A DNA stretch of 64,000 nucleotides. It comes from Toxorhynchites rutilus septentrionalis. Its lineage: Eukaryota > Arthropoda > Insecta > Diptera > Culicidae. The stretch covers positions 103,475,303 through 103,539,302 of the forward strand of contig NC_073744.1 in NCBI RefSeq assembly GCF_029784135.1. Reading direction: 5' to 3'. Made by a program: the position numbers and the translations under genes. Below the pieces are notes generated by a model. The model searched no databases. It was not told the DNA's origin and worked only from the letters and a program-made list of their open reading frames with translations. Below are positions 21,977-31,624 of this stretch, in pieces. The first letter of the stretch is position 1; the number at the start of each line of letters is the position of its first letter.

Positions 21977-22769
21977 TACTGCGATTCTGCTAACGCCTTC
22001 TTATACGAGGGACACTTGAAGCTTCCTGTCGCATGGTCGCTGCCGTTCTCTGGTTTGCAGAGCAAACATTTCGGTTGCTTCGTGCAGTCTCTCGCAACAT
22101 GCCCTTTCTCACCGCATCTCCTGCACAGTTCAGACCTGTCGGGGCCTGTGCAGCTTCTTGCCTGATGTCCAAAGCCCATGCACTGGAAGCATCTCTCCAT
22201 CCGCTTGGCCACCCGGGGCACCATCTTCAGCGAGCAAACCGACCAGCCAACTTTTATTTTGGTCGTTTCTACCATCTTATTGGCTGCGACTGTTGAGAGC
22301 CGTATCGACGCCGTCTGCGTGCCACCATACGCCTTCCTCATACGGATCGTCATTGGTGTATTGTCCAGCTTACACTGTTCTATTAACTCGCGCCTTAACT
22401 CCTCGTCTGTCGTGATTTCGTCGAGATTTCTGCATTCGACCACTGATTCCTGGGATAGAGCCCTCACCTTCGCCTCCTCACCGAGCGACTTCGCAACCAG
22501 TTCCTTGAAGGCTGAACTTTTGACCGCCGGATCCCTCTTGAGCTCGAAGAGCATCTCTCCTTTCTGGGTGCGCCTGGTTTTCACCACATTCTCTCCCAGT
22601 TCTTTCAACTCCGGATCGTCTCTCACTTTCCGCAGGAGTGATGCGTAAGTCACTCCTTCCTTCACCTCGACGATCAGAGCATCTCCCTTACTTCGCTCGC
22701 GTCTGGGCCTGGTTTTTTTTTGTCTCCTGCACACCTTTCTTCTTTTCTTCTTTCTTCTTCCGTTTCTCC
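21976..22769 (-). pseudogene. E1 gag-like first frame, 5'-truncated
   Basis: The C-terminal ~260 residues remain: a basic and acidic N-part, a central domain (MTIRMRKAYGGTQTASIRL, KIKVGWSVCSLKMVPRVAKR) and three zinc knuckles (CFQCMGFGHQARSC, CRRCGEKGHVARDC, CLLCKPENGSDHATGSFKC). These bind RNA in the element's ribonucleoprotein. The frame enters from E2 sequence at 22769, so the N-terminus is missing because of 5' truncation on insertion. Confidence 0.8.
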
Positions 22770-22873
22770 GTTGGCTTGCCCTCGCCTGTTTGTACACAGG
22801 TCAATTAAAGCCTCCCGTCGTATGGTCATTACTGTCCTCTTTTTCGCAGAGCATACACCTTGGCTTTCCCTTG
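22770..22873 (-). pseudogene. E2 first-frame remnant, last zinc knuckle
   Basis: On the minus strand the fragment encodes YKGKPRCMLCEKEDSNDHTT, then GGFN, a stop where E1 has Cys, and PVYKQARASQ. This matches the last knuckle and C-terminus of the E1 first frame. It is the 5' stub of E2, cut off from the rest by E1, and lies directly against the 14-bp duplication at 22874. Confidence 0.75.
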
Positions 22874-22887
22874 TAGTCTAATATCTT
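22874..22887. repeat. Target-site duplication, right copy
   Basis: TAGTCTAATATCTT, the partner of 10407-10420, marks the right edge of the compound insertion. Confidence 0.8.
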
Positions 22888-23920
22888 ATATAGTATATAT
22901 AATATAGGTTCTACTGAATCGATTTATGTCGAATATAAAAATTCCAGAACGACATTTACTTTCCTGGTGACTAAATAAACGAAATAAACTCTTCCAGTTA
23001 ATCGCAACAACCTCGAAAAGAGAAGCACTGCTTCATTATGATCAAGATTAGCGCAAATACAATCCTAGTTGAAGGGAGTTTGGCAACTGGCACGCGAACC
23101 CAAATAAATTTATAACTTTTTATAACATGTTAAAAAACTTGGTATTCCCAAATAGTTTTTTGGTGCACCACCCTAACACCTGCTTTACCATAGCGTCAGT
23201 TCAATGCATTAATACAAAACAAACAATGTCAACTGCTTGGAAAAAGGCTGAATATTTGCCTCAGCAGAGATTCATTACTAATACCCTAGCGCAAATATTT
23301 CCCTCCCGCTATCTCCCCTCCTTGACGCCACGTTCGGATCGACATGTTCACCCGCAACAGCGCAATACGTTAGAACGCACGCACGCACACACACAAAAAT
23401 ATCTATATATCGATGGCTTGAAGCAATTAAATATGCTCACACTTATCTCTGTTTTGCGCTCTTCCCAATAGAAGTTCTTTTTGTTAATATTGCCGGTCTA
23501 AAACAGCTTAGCTGTCATCCTTTGTCGAGAGAGTCTTGCTATCGTCATGTGAAACCAAATCACAGACAAAATTTCAGAACATTTATTTTTTTGGTGAGCT
23601 GACGATAGCCTAGCTTGATGATTCCCCACACAATTGTATAGCTCAGAACCTTAATGCAATGGCGTCAGTTTGACGAATTATTGCAATGCTAGAGACATCA
23701 GTGAGTCAGTAATTTGGTCGCGTCCACAGCTCAATCCGAAACTAAGACACGTGAGACTTTAAACTTCTTTAGTTCATTCGTCTCTAACCTTAAAAAAGGC
23801 CCTTGGAAAACTTTACTTTTTCCTCGTATTACTCCTCCACTCCTCACCGTCCAGATCGCCTAGCAACGATGTTGTTCAGTCGGTGTCCTCACGAAGAATG
23901 AAAGTTAGCCTCAGCGAGAT
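22888..23920. other. Intergenic DNA, no gene seen
   Basis: AT-rich sequence with a short CGCACGCACACACA microsatellite near 23378. A segment near 23748-23795 (GAGACTTTAAACTTC, then GTTCATTCGTCTCTAA) is related to the mini-element at 37712-37770. Confidence 0.45.
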
Positions 23921-23932
23921 ACACTGTTTATA

Positions 23933-24085
23933 TATTTTTTTTTTCTCTATTATAGTGACTTTCAACACATTTCGGCTGGTTCGTCACTTTTATTTCCATT
24001 TTTGGAAGAATGTCGGGAGTGAGAATTGAACTCGTGATCTCTGCGTGAGAGGTATGGATGTTACCACTACGCCAGATCGGCTCCC
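23933..24085 (-). mobile_element. tRNA-derived SINE
   Basis: On the minus strand the unit opens GTGGGAGCCGATCTGGCGTA, with an A box (TGGCGTAGTGG) and a B box (GAGTTCAATTC), tRNA-like. It then has a short unique part and an A-rich tail. Perfect 12-bp duplications ACACTGTTTATA flank it at 23921-23932 and 24086-24097. The total of ~150 bases suits a short tRNA-derived SINE. Aedes carries such a family (Feilai), but I cannot confirm that this is it. Confidence 0.85.
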
Positions 24086-24097
24086 ACACTGTTTATA

Positions 24098-24622
24098 CTC
24101 TAGGCAAATATTCCCCTTCGTTCTTCTTCTTTTCCTTTGTTCACGGAGACTTTAAGTCTTACAATTTCCCTTTTGTTGCTCGTTATTCGGGAAAGCACAC
24201 AAATGGACAGAACAAATGTATGGGAAAATGGAAAAGCTTATAGTTTTTATGAATTCTAACCATTTATACGCCATGGGATTGTAATGTATAGCATGTCAAA
24301 CAAATCTTACAGAATTTCCGATTCATTTGGTATGTAAATCGCCAAAATCCGTTCGCGGCAAAAATAGTTATTAACGTTAACTTTATTTCATAAAAACGTG
24401 ACCTGTTTTCTGATTTGGCACCCTTGATGAAAGACGTAGTTCTACGTCAAAAAATCCAATGATTCCAAATGAATAAATAATTCTTATGTTCATTATATGC
24501 GGTGTAGATTTTTGACAATACCAAGAGAATCAAAATTTCTATAAGTTTGTTTCGATTGGTTTTAATTACATTTTTTTTTGTTTTTACTCGGATTCGCACG
24601 CTCGCGTTCCTAAAATTGGACG
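24098..24622. other. Intergenic DNA, no gene seen
   Basis: No coding frame or repeat boundary is supported. A GACGTAGTTCTACGTC near-palindrome at 24430-24447 recalls the edge motif of the histone-derived repeat. Confidence 0.4.
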
Positions 24623-24626
24623 TTAA

Positions 24627-24747
24627 CCCCTTAGGGTATTATTTAATACGTCACACATCAAGTGATTTCAGTACTCTGCTGAGTGTTCTAGCGCCCTATG
24701 ATATGCAAGTACACCACGAGTGAGACTTAATGTTGTACACGAAGGGG
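24627..24747. mobile_element. Small TTAA-flanked MITE
   Basis: The 121-base segment is flanked by TTAA on both sides (24623-24626 and 24748-24751) and has CCCCTT...AAGGGG ends. TTAA target sites and C-rich termini suggest a piggyBac-type non-autonomous element. Its interior motif ACTCTGCTGAGTG recurs inverted in the neighbouring element near 25026, supporting a shared family. Confidence 0.5.
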
Positions 24748-25203
24748 TTAAGTTTCGTGGTATAGATGCATTCTTTGTTCTGCGATTCGATAGGGATTTG
24801 ATTTCAGTTTAGTAATCGCAATGACCTCTTAACACTTTGTGCTTTGTTCTTTTTCATATATTGTTGAACCTTTAATTAACCCCTTCACGTATAACGTCGA
24901 ACCACACTCGTGGCAATTAGACTGTGCCAGAACGTACAACATCGAACCTCACTCGTCGTATATCGATGTGAAATGGACACGTGTGATGATGCGGGACTGC
25001 TACGATCGCAAGTAAGATACATACACTCAGCAGAGTATCGAAACGACTCACTGTGCTCGTGTTACCGCCGTGATAAAAGGAGTTCAATCACCCCACATGA
25101 CAGAACCAAAAACATAGGAAAATAACAGCTGTAATATTAAATTTGTATCTGAATAGAATCAAATGTCATTTCTCTCCTTCGCCTTGTTTGTTTAGGCATA
25201 GAA

Positions 25204-25589
25204 TGTTATGACCCTGAAGGAAAAGATAAGAAAGGAATCGAAACATAAACATAAGTCACTTGTTTATGTTGTCTCACGCATTAACCGCATAAGCAAGCAT
25301 TATCAGCAAAGGATAGAAATGTAAGCAGACGGGAAAAATATTCTTTACCCTAGGCCGATAACGATGCAATTTCGGTTGTTTGAATATGACAGATAGATAT
25401 TTTCTCCCTTTCTTAGTTTTAACTTAGATTAAGAACCTCTGTATATAAACCTCAAGATTTGTAAAATAAAGTTAGTTCTATTCTACAGTTCAACCGGGAC
25501 TGTTCTATTAACCTCTGTTCGTGAGGTCCGAAATCCTTCTTTCTTTTCCATCTTTTGGTTCCATTTCAAGGTGCATAGTCCTTCAACAT
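25204..25589 (+). mobile_element. Candidate solo LTR (Copia-like)
   Basis: The segment opens TGTTATGACC and closes TTCAACA (the TGTT...AACA type common in Copia LTRs). It has a TATA box (TATATAAACC near 25442) and a polyadenylation signal (AATAAAG near 25468) in the right order. No clear target duplication and no second LTR or internal region are present, so this is tentative. Confidence 0.45.
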
Positions 25590-25602
25590 AGTGAGGAAAC
25601 TA

Positions 25603-26891
25603 AAGGGTGTGTCACATCAAATTGCATCACGGAAAAAACGCTATAGAAATTTTATTTTTAAGAATTATATCTTCAGCTTTCGCTTATAATCAGATAAGAG
25701 TGTATAGATCACGTTGGCCATGCTTCACTGTCAATTTTTCGTAAATTTGGAAAAATGTCGTCGAACAAAAAAGAGCGTCGTGAATTAATCCTGTACACTC
25801 ATTTCGAGAATCCGGAGTTGTCACATCGGGACATCGGTAAGATGCTAGGAATCGTCCAATCCACGGTCAGCAGAGTACTAAAACGATACTTCGAGAACCT
25901 AACCATCGACCGGAAGGTGAAGAACGGCAAAAATGGATGCTCCGTCAGTGAAAAAGATCACAAGCGCGTAGTTAAGCAGTTTAGACGTGATTCGAGAAGT
26001 TCGGTCCGGGATGTCGCCAATAAGCTGAATTTGTCAAGTTCATTCGTCCAGCGGACCAAGCAGTGGGAGGGCCTGCGTACATACAAGGTTCAGAAGGCTC
26101 CTAACCGCGACGAAAGGCAAAACATGGTGGGGAAGACGCGAGCCCGGAAGCTGTACACCGAAATGCCGCATTGCCTGGTAATGGACGACGAAACCTACGT
26201 CAAAGCGGACTTTCGTCAGCTGCCGGGCCTGTTGTTCTTCTCCGCAGAGGACAAATTAAGCGTTCCGGAGGAGATTCGCAAGCAGAAACTATCCAAGTTT
26301 GCTAAAAAGTACATGGTGTGGCAAGCGATCTGCTCTTGCGGAAAGCGGAGCGCCCCTTTCGTGATGACCGGCACGGTAAACGGGCAGGTTTACCTTAAGG
26401 AGTGCCTACAGAAGCGCTTACTACCACTATTGAAGCAGCACGAGGGCCCGACCATCTTCTGGCCGGATCTCGCTTCGTGCCACTATTCAAAGGACGTGTT
26501 GGAGTGGTACGAAGCCAACGGGGTCACCTTCGTGCCAAAGGAAATGAACCCGCCCAACGCACCGGAGCTTCGCCCAATAGAGAAATATTGGGCGATTATG
26601 AAGCAGGCCCTCCGGAAGAACCCAAAAGTTGTCAAATCGGAGGCGGACTTCAAGAGAAAATGGATTTCTGTTCGAAAAAAACTACAACCTGACGTTGTAC
26701 AGAACCTTATGGACGGGGTAAAGAGGAAGGTGCGAGCATACGGGCTTGGGCTCGAAGTATGAATAAAAAGAAAATGCCAAAAGTTGTTTAATAGTTTTTA
26801 TTTTACTGTCTAAAATTTTCAAAAGGATCGGTCTACTGGGCGAATTTCTACAGCGTTTTTTCCGTGATGCAATTTGATGTGACACACCCTT
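25603..26891 (+). mobile_element. ITmD37E (Tc1/mariner superfamily) transposon, complete
   Basis: A TA duplication flanks both ends (25601-25602 and 26892-26893). Terminal inverted repeats open AAGGGTGTGTCACATCAAAT and continue for ~45 bases with only a few differences. Length is 1289 bases, with a single intact transposase frame inside. All parts needed for mobility look present. Confidence 0.9.
25755..26762 (+). CDS. DD37E transposase
   Basis: The 335-residue protein opens with a helix-turn-helix region (residues ~1-110; SHRDIGKMLGIVQSTVSRVL and VRDVANKLNLSSSFV). The catalytic domain has its first Asp in LVMDDETYVKAD (~150), its second in FWPDLASCHY and a Glu in RPIEKYW. Thirty-seven residues separate the last two, which defines the mosquito-described ITmD37E family. 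It would cut and rejoin DNA at TA sites in the nucleus. No stop or frameshift is present, and the ATG follows the left repeat by ~100 bases, as is usual. The region around residue 115 is slightly compact relative to related transposases. Confidence 0.9.
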   Translation: MSSNKKERRELILYTHFENPELSHRDIGKMLGIVQSTVSRVLKRYFENLTIDRKVKNGKNGCSVSEKDHKRVVKQFRRDSRSSVRDVANKLNLSSSFVQRTKQWEGLRTYKVQKAPNRDERQNMVGKTRARKLYTEMPHCLVMDDETYVKADFRQLPGLLFFSAEDKLSVPEEIRKQKLSKFAKKYMVWQAICSCGKRSAPFVMTGTVNGQVYLKECLQKRLLPLLKQHEGPTIFWPDLASCHYSKDVLEWYEANGVTFVPKEMNPPNAPELRPIEKYWAIMKQALRKNPKVVKSEADFKRKWISVRKKLQPDVVQNLMDGVKRKVRAYGLGLEV

Positions 26892-27217
26892 TAGCTAGAA
26901 AACGAACCAGGCCAAGAGTCTCTATTGGATTCACCAGCGCACTTAGCTCAAGCGAAAACTCTTTTCTCCCTTCCAGTGTCATAGGCCTGCTGAATAGCAA
27001 GGCAACTAGGAGGAATCGGGAAAGGCCGAGTAATAGCTTATTCTAAGCGCAAAAATAGTCCGCCAAAGAACAGTTGGTCCGCGTCGGTATTTTTAGTTTC
27101 GTCGGTTAAGAAAGTCTCGCTAACTCGAACCTTCGCACGAGGAGACTTTTATAGCGCGCGTAACAGCTCGTGTTTGGGCCCTGTTGTTGGAAATTAAATC
27201 GTACGGCAAGGGGTTAA

Positions 27218-27734
27218 AAGTAATTCATGAGACATTTATATCTATTTCAAAAACAGAAAATTAATGTTACATGAATATGATTACGGCCGTCAAAGTTATT
27301 ATCCTAGCCCTTGCATTGGGCGCGGGTATAAAAAAATACGCGATTTCTATTCTATTAGAGGTCAATGAACTCTCGGAGTTGGAACGTAACTTCTTGCATT
27401 TCGTCGCATAATCTGCAGAAATTGTGAGGGGTGTATCTAAAGTGACCACCAGGCGATCCGATAAAGCATCGGAATTATGTGGCTCTATGATCGACATAAT
27501 GGCTAAAATCTACAATCGGAAATACAAAAAAAGGAAGTATTCGTGGGAAAACTTTTCGTCTGAGCATTTTACGTTGCCCCGGAATTTTTCAGCCAGAGCT
27601 TGCGACGTTAACATTCCGAGAAAGTATGAACCAAAAACAAACTGAATGAAGCCTACTCGTTTGAACGAGACACTCGGCCATCCCAACACTAGCTGTTTTA
27701 GCGCCAGAAGGCGAGAAAGAATAGAAGTTAGAGA
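27218..27734. other. No gene identified
   Basis: No recognisable protein or RNA. A short open frame at 27424-27645 (73 codons) has no similarity that I can name. Confidence 0.4.
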
Positions 27735-28407
27735 GGAGTCCGTGATGGTTCGTCATGCCACAAAGCAAGCCGAATTGCTATAAACAGCTGTATCGAAATG
27801 TGGAAGTAAATCCATGGGAAAATGCATACTGTCCACAGGAAGCGAAAAATCTACACCGTATGCCACGCCTACCAAATGTTACCAGCGAAGATAAATCGAT
27901 AACAACAATAATATACGTATATAACAATATACGTATTAGAGTTACAGTGACAGAGTTATAGTTTTCCGCCATCTTTCTTTTATGCAAACATTCCGAAAGG
28001 ATCTTCAGGATCCAGCGAATCAAGTTCCAACGATACCCGTGAAATCGTATGCCGAAAAACTAGAGGTTATCGAGGGGAGACTATTCCTGAAGATTTTGGC
28101 AACCAAACCAACCAAGTCGAATGAGGAGGTCATCGCCGCCGCGGAGACCTACTTTGCAGACCTCGAGAAAACGCTGGGTCAAGTGTATCGAGCTAAAAGG
28201 AGACTATTATTTTTCAACAAATCGCCACTTTTACACATTTTTTTTGTAGGCTAAGTTCTTATTGGACTGCCCTCGTATAATGGAAAAAAGTCTGGACGAA
28301 GGACACTTCCCTGATAAAAGGAAAATGCAGAAGTTGGAGCTCGTGACTCGTTTGTTTGCTGGGTACACTTGAGAAACTACTTGAGAGAATCATCCTCCGT
28401 GCGCTTC
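27735..28407 (+). pseudogene. Decayed R1-clade reverse transcriptase with mariner scrap
   Basis: Three fragments align with E1/E2 in order: QSKPNCYKQLYRNVEVNPWE (27760-27830), YAEKLEVIEGRLF (~28047-28085) and MEKSLDEGHFPDKRKMQKLE then LLERII-like remnants (28280-28400). Between them, SNEEVIAAAETYFADLEKT (28117-28175) is not R1 sequence; it matches the C-terminal region of mariner transposases. Stops and indels are frequent, so this is an old insertion. Confidence 0.6.
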
Positions 28408-28411
28408 TTAA

Positions 28412-28637
28412 CACATTAAGGACCGCACGTTTTGACGCTTCATTTGTTCGGTTTCCACGAATGAGATCGTTTCCTTCGGTGTGAATGAGACGAAGGCGAG
28501 CCATCAGTAGGTCTTGTTAGATTCTTGGCAAACCAAGGACCTAACCACCAAGTGTAGAAAACACGGGTTATTTCGTGATCTATCCGTAACAGGCGGAACG
28601 CGAAACACGAGAAAACTCGTGAGCGGTCCGCAATGTG
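28412..28637. mobile_element. piggyBac-like MITE
   Basis: TTAA duplications lie at 28408-28411 and 28638-28641. Inverted termini CACATTAAGGACCGC and CACATTGCGGACCGC match at all but two positions. The 226-base body is non-coding. It is inserted in the decayed R1 fragment. Confidence 0.75.
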
Positions 28638-28973
28638 TTAAATACACGAAGGGTAAGTAGGTTTAATAGCATTTTGTGACAAATTCTGAAGTGTTATGGT
28701 GGTTATGACATGGACATATGAACCGTTCGGTTCAAGTGCATCGTTCGTCGCATATTGTATGATGGCAGAAATACGAGGCAGAACAAAACTTTGTTGGTTT
28801 ATAACATTGATATCAAAATAACTCTGCAATGATTGCTTCATTTCATATAATGAAGCTATTTCATACAACTATTGACGTAGGCAGAGATACTAGCAAACCA
28901 ATTGAAAAGGGTGAAATCATACTCACAAACTCTATATTAGTAACATTGAGTAGTATTCTAGTTTTAAAATTAC

Positions 28974-29088
28974 CTGTGCCATAAGAATGAGAATTGCATC
29001 GTCAGATTCGGTATCTTCAGTGTAATCTAGTAAACTTTCCCTACTTGCGAGCACTTTTTGAATGAATGGATTGTCGTTTCGTGATAAC
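28974..29088 (-). CDS. Candidate internal exon of a host gene
   Basis: On the minus strand, a pyrimidine-rich tract and CAG acceptor (29089-29090) precede a 115-base open stretch followed by a GTAATT donor (28972-28973). In its open frame it encodes LSRNDNPFIQKVLASRESLL, then DYTEDTESDDAILILMAQ, 38 residues with no stop. The balanced, acidic composition is unlike any mobile element in the window. I do not recognise the protein. Other exons would be in large introns outside or hidden among repeats. Confidence 0.45.
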
Positions 29089-29547
29089 CTGAAATGAAAT
29101 TATGTGTTTGATTATGTAATATGAGCTAGTTAGATAGGTCGTTGTCACAAGAACAATAAAAGTCTGAAGGCTGTCTAATTTTAATATATACAAGAGGTGT
29201 TCGTTGCCATTTGAGATCAAGAGTAAAAATAAGAATGTCTTGTTAAGAATGGTTTTATTGTTTCTCATAATACCCATCGTGAATATTTTATACTTTTACA
29301 TGTAGATAATCATACTACCTTTTGAATCACCTCGAAAAGGATATTATCCCAACATGCTTTATAAATGCATCAACCAGGTGCCACGCAAAGATTTTTCAAT
29401 ATCAGTTCATTCTTTGCTATTGTGTCGAGCAAACATGTATTAGTATTTTCGCTTGCTCATGATAAAAAGTGTCTAGTAATGTAAAGAAAGAAATGCTAGT
29501 TCTCTCGTAATTCATTAATAAATTCATAAGTTGTTCTCGAAAACGAT

Positions 29548-30124
29548 CATATAAATGAAACACAAATTTCTGCATTACTCGGCAATTAATCAAACAAACG
29601 AAGCCAGATTTGGCATGTGAAGGTTTTAGGGGGCAATAAATGTTTCTATGGTAGTAAGACACTTCTCCCCCCTCTCTAAGGGGGGGCTGCCATACAAATG
29701 AAACACAAATTTCTGCATTACTCGGGAATTATTCAAGCAAACGAAACCAAAGTTGACATGTGAAAGTTTTAGGGTGCATAAAATGTTTCTATGGTGGATA
29801 GACACTGCTCCCTCTTTCTAAGGTGGGGCTGCCATTCAAATGAAACACAAATTTCTGTATAACTCGAAAACTAATCGAAAGCTAAATTTGGCATGTGAAG
29901 GTTTTAGGGTCACGAAATGTTTCTATGATGAATAGAAACTCGTTCCCTCTCGCTAAGGGGTGCCTGTCATACAAATAAAACACAAACTTCTGGGTAACTC
30001 GAGAAATAATCAAGCAAATTGTGCCATATTTGGGATGTGAGGGTTTTTGGGTACGAGAAATGTTTCTATGATGGTATGACACCCATCCTTCCTCAGGAAT
30101 GGAGGGGGTCCCATAAAAATAATA
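29548..30124. repeat. Minisatellite, four ~140-base units
   Basis: Units start near 29548, 29691, 29833 and 29968. Each carries AAATGAAACACAAATTTCTG, CATGTGAAGGTTTTAGGG and AATGTTTCTATG with substantial divergence, and a fifth unit is broken off at 30112. No coding role is seen. Confidence 0.8.
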
Positions 30125-30330
30125 CACATATTTCAACCAAACATATTCCAACGAAACATGACAATTGAAAATTTTCGGTAAATTCAATTCGCATATGTTC
30201 TCCAATTACATATTGACAAGCGTTATTAGTCCATTTGATGATTGCGCTAACGAAATTGATCTTCGTTCGAAAGTGGAAATGGATTTTAATGTGAATAACA
30301 CAATCCTATATCGTCTTCCATTTATATATA

Positions 30331-31620
30331 TTAGGCTGTCAAAAAAGTCCTGCGGTATTTTTTTTGAATTTTCATTTGTTCATAAAATTAGTTACAATCA
30401 TCTGTTTTAAGTCAAATATGCGCCGTTTTGTTCGATGACTTGTTCCCAACGTCATCGAACAAAACGGCGCCAACTTCATAATACCCCTGTTATAGTAGCT
30501 CGCTTCCTTATTGGCAAAAAACTCGGATAGCCAATTTTCACAGGCCTCTTTTGTGGCTAACTTCTGACTACCTAGCTCGTTCGCCATGGACAAACACAGG
30601 TGGTAGTCACTTGGTGCAAGGTCCGGACTATACGGCGGATACAAAAGAACCTCCCATCCGAGCTCCCGGAGCTTCTGGCGCGTCACCAAAGAAGTGTGTG
30701 GCCTGGCGTTGTCCTGATGGAAGACAATGCGGCCTCTGTTTATCAAAGATGGCCTCTTCTTCATGAGTGCTACCTTCTAGCGGTCCAGTTGTTGGCAGTA
30801 CAGGTCCGAATTGAGCGTTTGGCCATAGGGAAGCAGCTCATAATAGATTATTCCTTGACAATCCCACCAAACACACAGCAGAACCTTCCTGGCCGTTAAT
30901 GAGGGCTTTGCCACCGTCTGAGCCGCTTCAGCGGGCTTCGACCACGACCGTTTGCGCTTTACGTTGTCGAAGGTGATCCACTTTTCATCGCCAGTCATTA
31001 TCCGCTTCAGAAACGGGTCGATTTTGTTGCGATTCACATGCGTCGATACGGTCAAAGATGTTTTTTTGCGTCAACGTGTGTGGCACCCATACATCGAACT
31101 TCTTTGTGAATCCAAGCTTCTTCAAATGGTTAATAACGGTTTGATGACATTTCCCCAGCTCTTGGCCGATGCTACGGCTGCTACTATGCCGGTCTTTCTC
31201 GGCGAATTCAGCGATTTTGTCGCAATTTTCGACGACAGGCCTTCCGGAGCGTGGCGCATCTTCGACGACCTCTACACCAGAACGAAAACGTTGAAACCAT
31301 CGTTGTGCGGTGGAAATGGAAACTGTATCGGGTCCATAAACTGCACAAATTTTATTGGCAGTTTGAGATGCATTTTTGCCTTTGTCATAGTAGTACTGTA
31401 AAATATGGCGGATTTTCTCTTTATTTTGCTCCATATTTGCGACACTATAATTCACGAACGACTTAACCAAACAAAACACTGTCAAGGACTATATTATAGC
31501 GCGCCTTTCCAATACCTTTCCAACAAGCTATAGTATGACTCGATACAATGAATACAACTAGAACTACGCGCTTACAACGACACCTCGCGGAAATACCGCA
31601 GGACTTTTTTGACAGCCTAA
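30331..31620 (-). mobile_element. Mariner (DD34D) element 1
   Basis: Perfect ~29-base terminal inverted repeats begin TTAGGCTGTCAAAAAAGTCC, flanked by TA. The full 1290-base length is typical for mariner. The transposase on the minus strand is broken. Confidence 0.9.
30372..31485 (-). pseudogene. Mariner transposase 1, frameshift and nonsense
   Basis: The N-terminal HTH part (KIRHILQYYYDKGKNASQTA, RWFQRFRSGVEVVEDAPRSG) is at 30985-31431. A frameshift near 31040 moves to the frame with MTGDEKW (first Asp) and LLCVWWD. A TAG at 30778-30780 interrupts before the last part, FHQDNARPHTS...SPDLAPSDYH. Thirty-four residues separate the last two catalytic Asp, so the family is DD34D. The mariner fragment at 36625 has a sense codon at the TAG position. 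Confidence 0.85.
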
Positions 31621-31624
31621 TATA

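Larger units (their letters stand above)
18097..22769 (-). mobile_element. R1-clade non-LTR retrotransposon E1, nested in E2
   Basis: E1 is flanked by GTTGGC at 18091-18096 and 22770-22775, a short target-site duplication. The E2 first frame reads across the pre-insertion site. E1 has a 3' poly(A) (T run 18097-18119), a conserved ~120-base 3' terminus, a tandem-repeat 3' UTR, a full second frame and a 5'-truncated first frame. Confidence 0.85.
24880..27213. mobile_element. Larger TTAA-flanked element hosting nested insertions
   Basis: CCCCTTCACGTATAACG at 24880 and the inverted CGTACGGCAAGGGG ending at 27213 are each flanked by TTAA. The family motif is shared with 24627-24747. Inside lie a candidate solo LTR and the ITmD37E element, leaving ~650 bases of its own sequence, which encode nothing recognisable. 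The two ends might instead belong to two separate truncated elements. Confidence 0.4.

Noticed and set aside
22158..22648. 156-codon plus-strand frame opposite E1 gag
   Set aside because: Antisense of a well-supported zinc-knuckle gag.
23370..23400. CRISPR-like or regulatory array in CGCACGCACACACA
   Set aside because: A simple eukaryotic microsatellite without spacer structure.
29300..29420. Possible second exon (KIFAWHLVDAFIKHVGIISF) on the minus strand
   Set aside because: A donor-like GTGATT exists but there is no acceptor AG upstream within the open stretch; it is not conserved with anything recognised.
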